NCBI RefSeq assembly: GCF_902497875.1
Contig: NZ_CABVHY010000004.1
Coordinates: 186,001 to 250,000, forward strand
Direction of reading: 5' to 3'
Source of the DNA: Pseudomonas fluorescens
GTDB lineage: Bacteria; Pseudomonadota; Gammaproteobacteria; Pseudomonadales; Pseudomonadaceae
DNA length: 64,000 nucleotides
Part shown: in pieces, positions 63,277 through 64,000 of the stretch
How the letters are laid out: every line of letters begins with the position of its first letter
Position numbering within the stretch: position 1 is the stretch's first letter
The notes under the pieces: model-generated
The model's input: only the letters and a program-made list of their open reading frames with translations
Told to the model about the DNA's origin: nothing
Databases searched by the model: none
Position numbers and translations under genes: made by a program

Positions 63277-63927
63277 ATGAACTACCTGCCTCTGCTTCTC
63301 CTGCTCACCCTGCCCCCCGCCTTCGCCACCAATGACGGTGACATCACCCCGCTGACCATCAACGGCTGCCTCATCGCCGAATCCAGCCAATGCCCCGGCG
63401 CCAACCTGCGCGGTGCCGACCTGAGCAACCAGGACCTGCGCAAGATGAACCTCAGCGGCGCCGATCTGCGCGACGCCAACCTGCGTCACGCGCGGCTGGA
63501 TCTTGCCAATCTCGAAAAATCCCAACTGCAGAACGCCAACCTGACCCGCGCCAGCCTGCAGCAAAGCAATCTGCGCCTGGCCGACTTCAGTGGCGCGAAG
63601 CTGGTGGCGATCCAGGGCTGGGGCCTGTTCGCCCAGGGCGCGCAGTTCCAGGACGCGAACCTGAGTGGCGCCTACCTGCAATTCGCCCGTCTCTCCGGTG
63701 CCAGGCTGCACAACGCCAACCTGCAAGCCGCCGACCTGGAAATGACCTGGCTGAGCAAGGCCGACCTCAAAGGCGCCAACCTCAGCGACGCCAACCTGCA
63801 AGAAGCCAAGTTCGGACAAAGTAACCTGGAACAGGCCGACCTCAGCGGTTCGCGCCAGCATTATGCGAATTTCGAGGACAGTAATATGGAGGGGTGCAAG
63901 GGGTGTCCGACGACTTGGGATAAATGA
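63277..63927 (+). CDS. Secreted pentapeptide-repeat protein
   Basis: A 216-residue protein with a Sec signal peptide (MNYLPLLLLLTLPPAFATND) followed by about 30 pentapeptide repeats of the A-x-L-x pattern (ANLRGADLSNQDL, LRDANLRHARLDLANLE and similar), predicted to form a right-handed quadrilateral beta-helix. A Cys sits in INGCLIAES and two in EGCKGCPTTWDK at the end, perhaps disulfide-bonded in the periplasm. No clear function; such proteins can be structural or bind partners. It lies 147 nt after pedE and may be cotranscribed. Confidence 0.82.
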   Translation: MNYLPLLLLLTLPPAFATNDGDITPLTINGCLIAESSQCPGANLRGADLSNQDLRKMNLSGADLRDANLRHARLDLANLEKSQLQNANLTRASLQQSNLRLADFSGAKLVAIQGWGLFAQGAQFQDANLSGAYLQFARLSGARLHNANLQAADLEMTWLSKADLKGANLSDANLQEAKFGQSNLEQADLSGSRQHYANFEDSNMEGCKGCPTTWDK

Positions 63928-63962
63928 GCCAGCAGAAGAACCAGGCTTGCGAACACAAACCC

Positions 63963-64000
63963 CGTGGCAAGGGAGCTTGCTCCCGCTCGGCTGCGCAGCA
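63963..64000. repeat. Repeat arm truncated by the window edge
   Basis: GTGGCAAGGGAGCTTGCTCC then CGCTCGGCTGCG is the left arm of the GTGGCGAGG-type long inverted repeat seen at 19488 and 55518. The window ends before the right arm. Confidence 0.6.

Overview
The window is high-GC chromosomal DNA from a Pseudomonas, most likely of the P. fluorescens/P. putida group. The evidence is the dense REP repeats (arms such as GTAGGAGCTGCCGCAGGCTG and GGAGCGAGCTTGCTCGCGA), the pseudomonad-style putrescine, salicylate and PQQ-ethanol loci, and uniform gene style. Names are assigned from recognised motifs and remembered family sequences; no database search was possible.

Layout. (1) 359-10907: putrescine/polyamine catabolism by the gamma-glutamylation route (XRE-cupin regulator, puuB, puuC, puuA on the minus strand; puuD and a potGHIF ABC importer on the plus strand). 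(2) 11237-15430: phosphatidylcholine synthase, a LysR/DHA2-efflux pair and a small membrane protein. (3) 15491-19424: a nahR-nahG-transporter salicylate module. (4) 19777-23317: a second polyamine-binding protein, a class III aminotransferase and a LuxR-type regulator. (5) 23358-24090: repeat-rich, gene-free DNA. (6) 24240-32471: envelope, stress and hypothetical genes, a broken YIP1-like gene, and an operon of a haem-oxygenase-like diiron protein, a methyltransferase and a YbdK-type carboxylate-amine ligase. (7) 32478-37787: ErcA-type iron alcohol dehydrogenase with a hybrid kinase, a DUF2231 protein, and a PAS kinase/FixJ-type regulator pair. (8) 37965-52467: a 16-gene [NiFe]-hydrogenase island. 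(9) 52478-63129: the PQQ alcohol-oxidation locus (pqqB, pqqA, exaC-like aldehyde dehydrogenase, a lanthanide-type and a calcium-type PQQ ethanol dehydrogenase, cytochrome c550, and three quinoprotein-associated periplasmic proteins). (10) 63277-63927: an exported pentapeptide-repeat protein.

The most striking content is the hydrogenase island. Its subunits match the group 1h (actinobacterial-type, high-affinity, oxygen-insensitive) class rather than the membrane-bound uptake enzyme usual in Proteobacteria. The small subunit has no Tat signal and shows Cys-x-x-Asp where the proximal cluster normally has Cys-x-x-Cys. The operon carries the class-specific companions (degenerate NifU-like, DUF5947, DUF6084, an uncharacterised 461-residue protein, a 35-residue membrane peptide), a maturation protease, HypFCDEAB, a phosphoheptose-isomerase-like SIS protein and a nickel permease. 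It is therefore self-sufficient for assembly. It sits inside an alcohol-oxidation neighbourhood (ercA on the left, pqq/exa/ped genes on the right), which suggests insertion into an energy-metabolism locus.

The PQQ genes appear to be co-regulated. A two-part motif, GAATGC-N4-TTGG followed 18-19 nt later by TTGGTAG, lies 68-79 nt upstream of the start codons of pqqA, exaC and the cytochrome c550 gene. The two PQQ dehydrogenases differ at the diagnostic metal-site position (WDYD versus WDFS), which fits a lanthanide/calcium switch pair.
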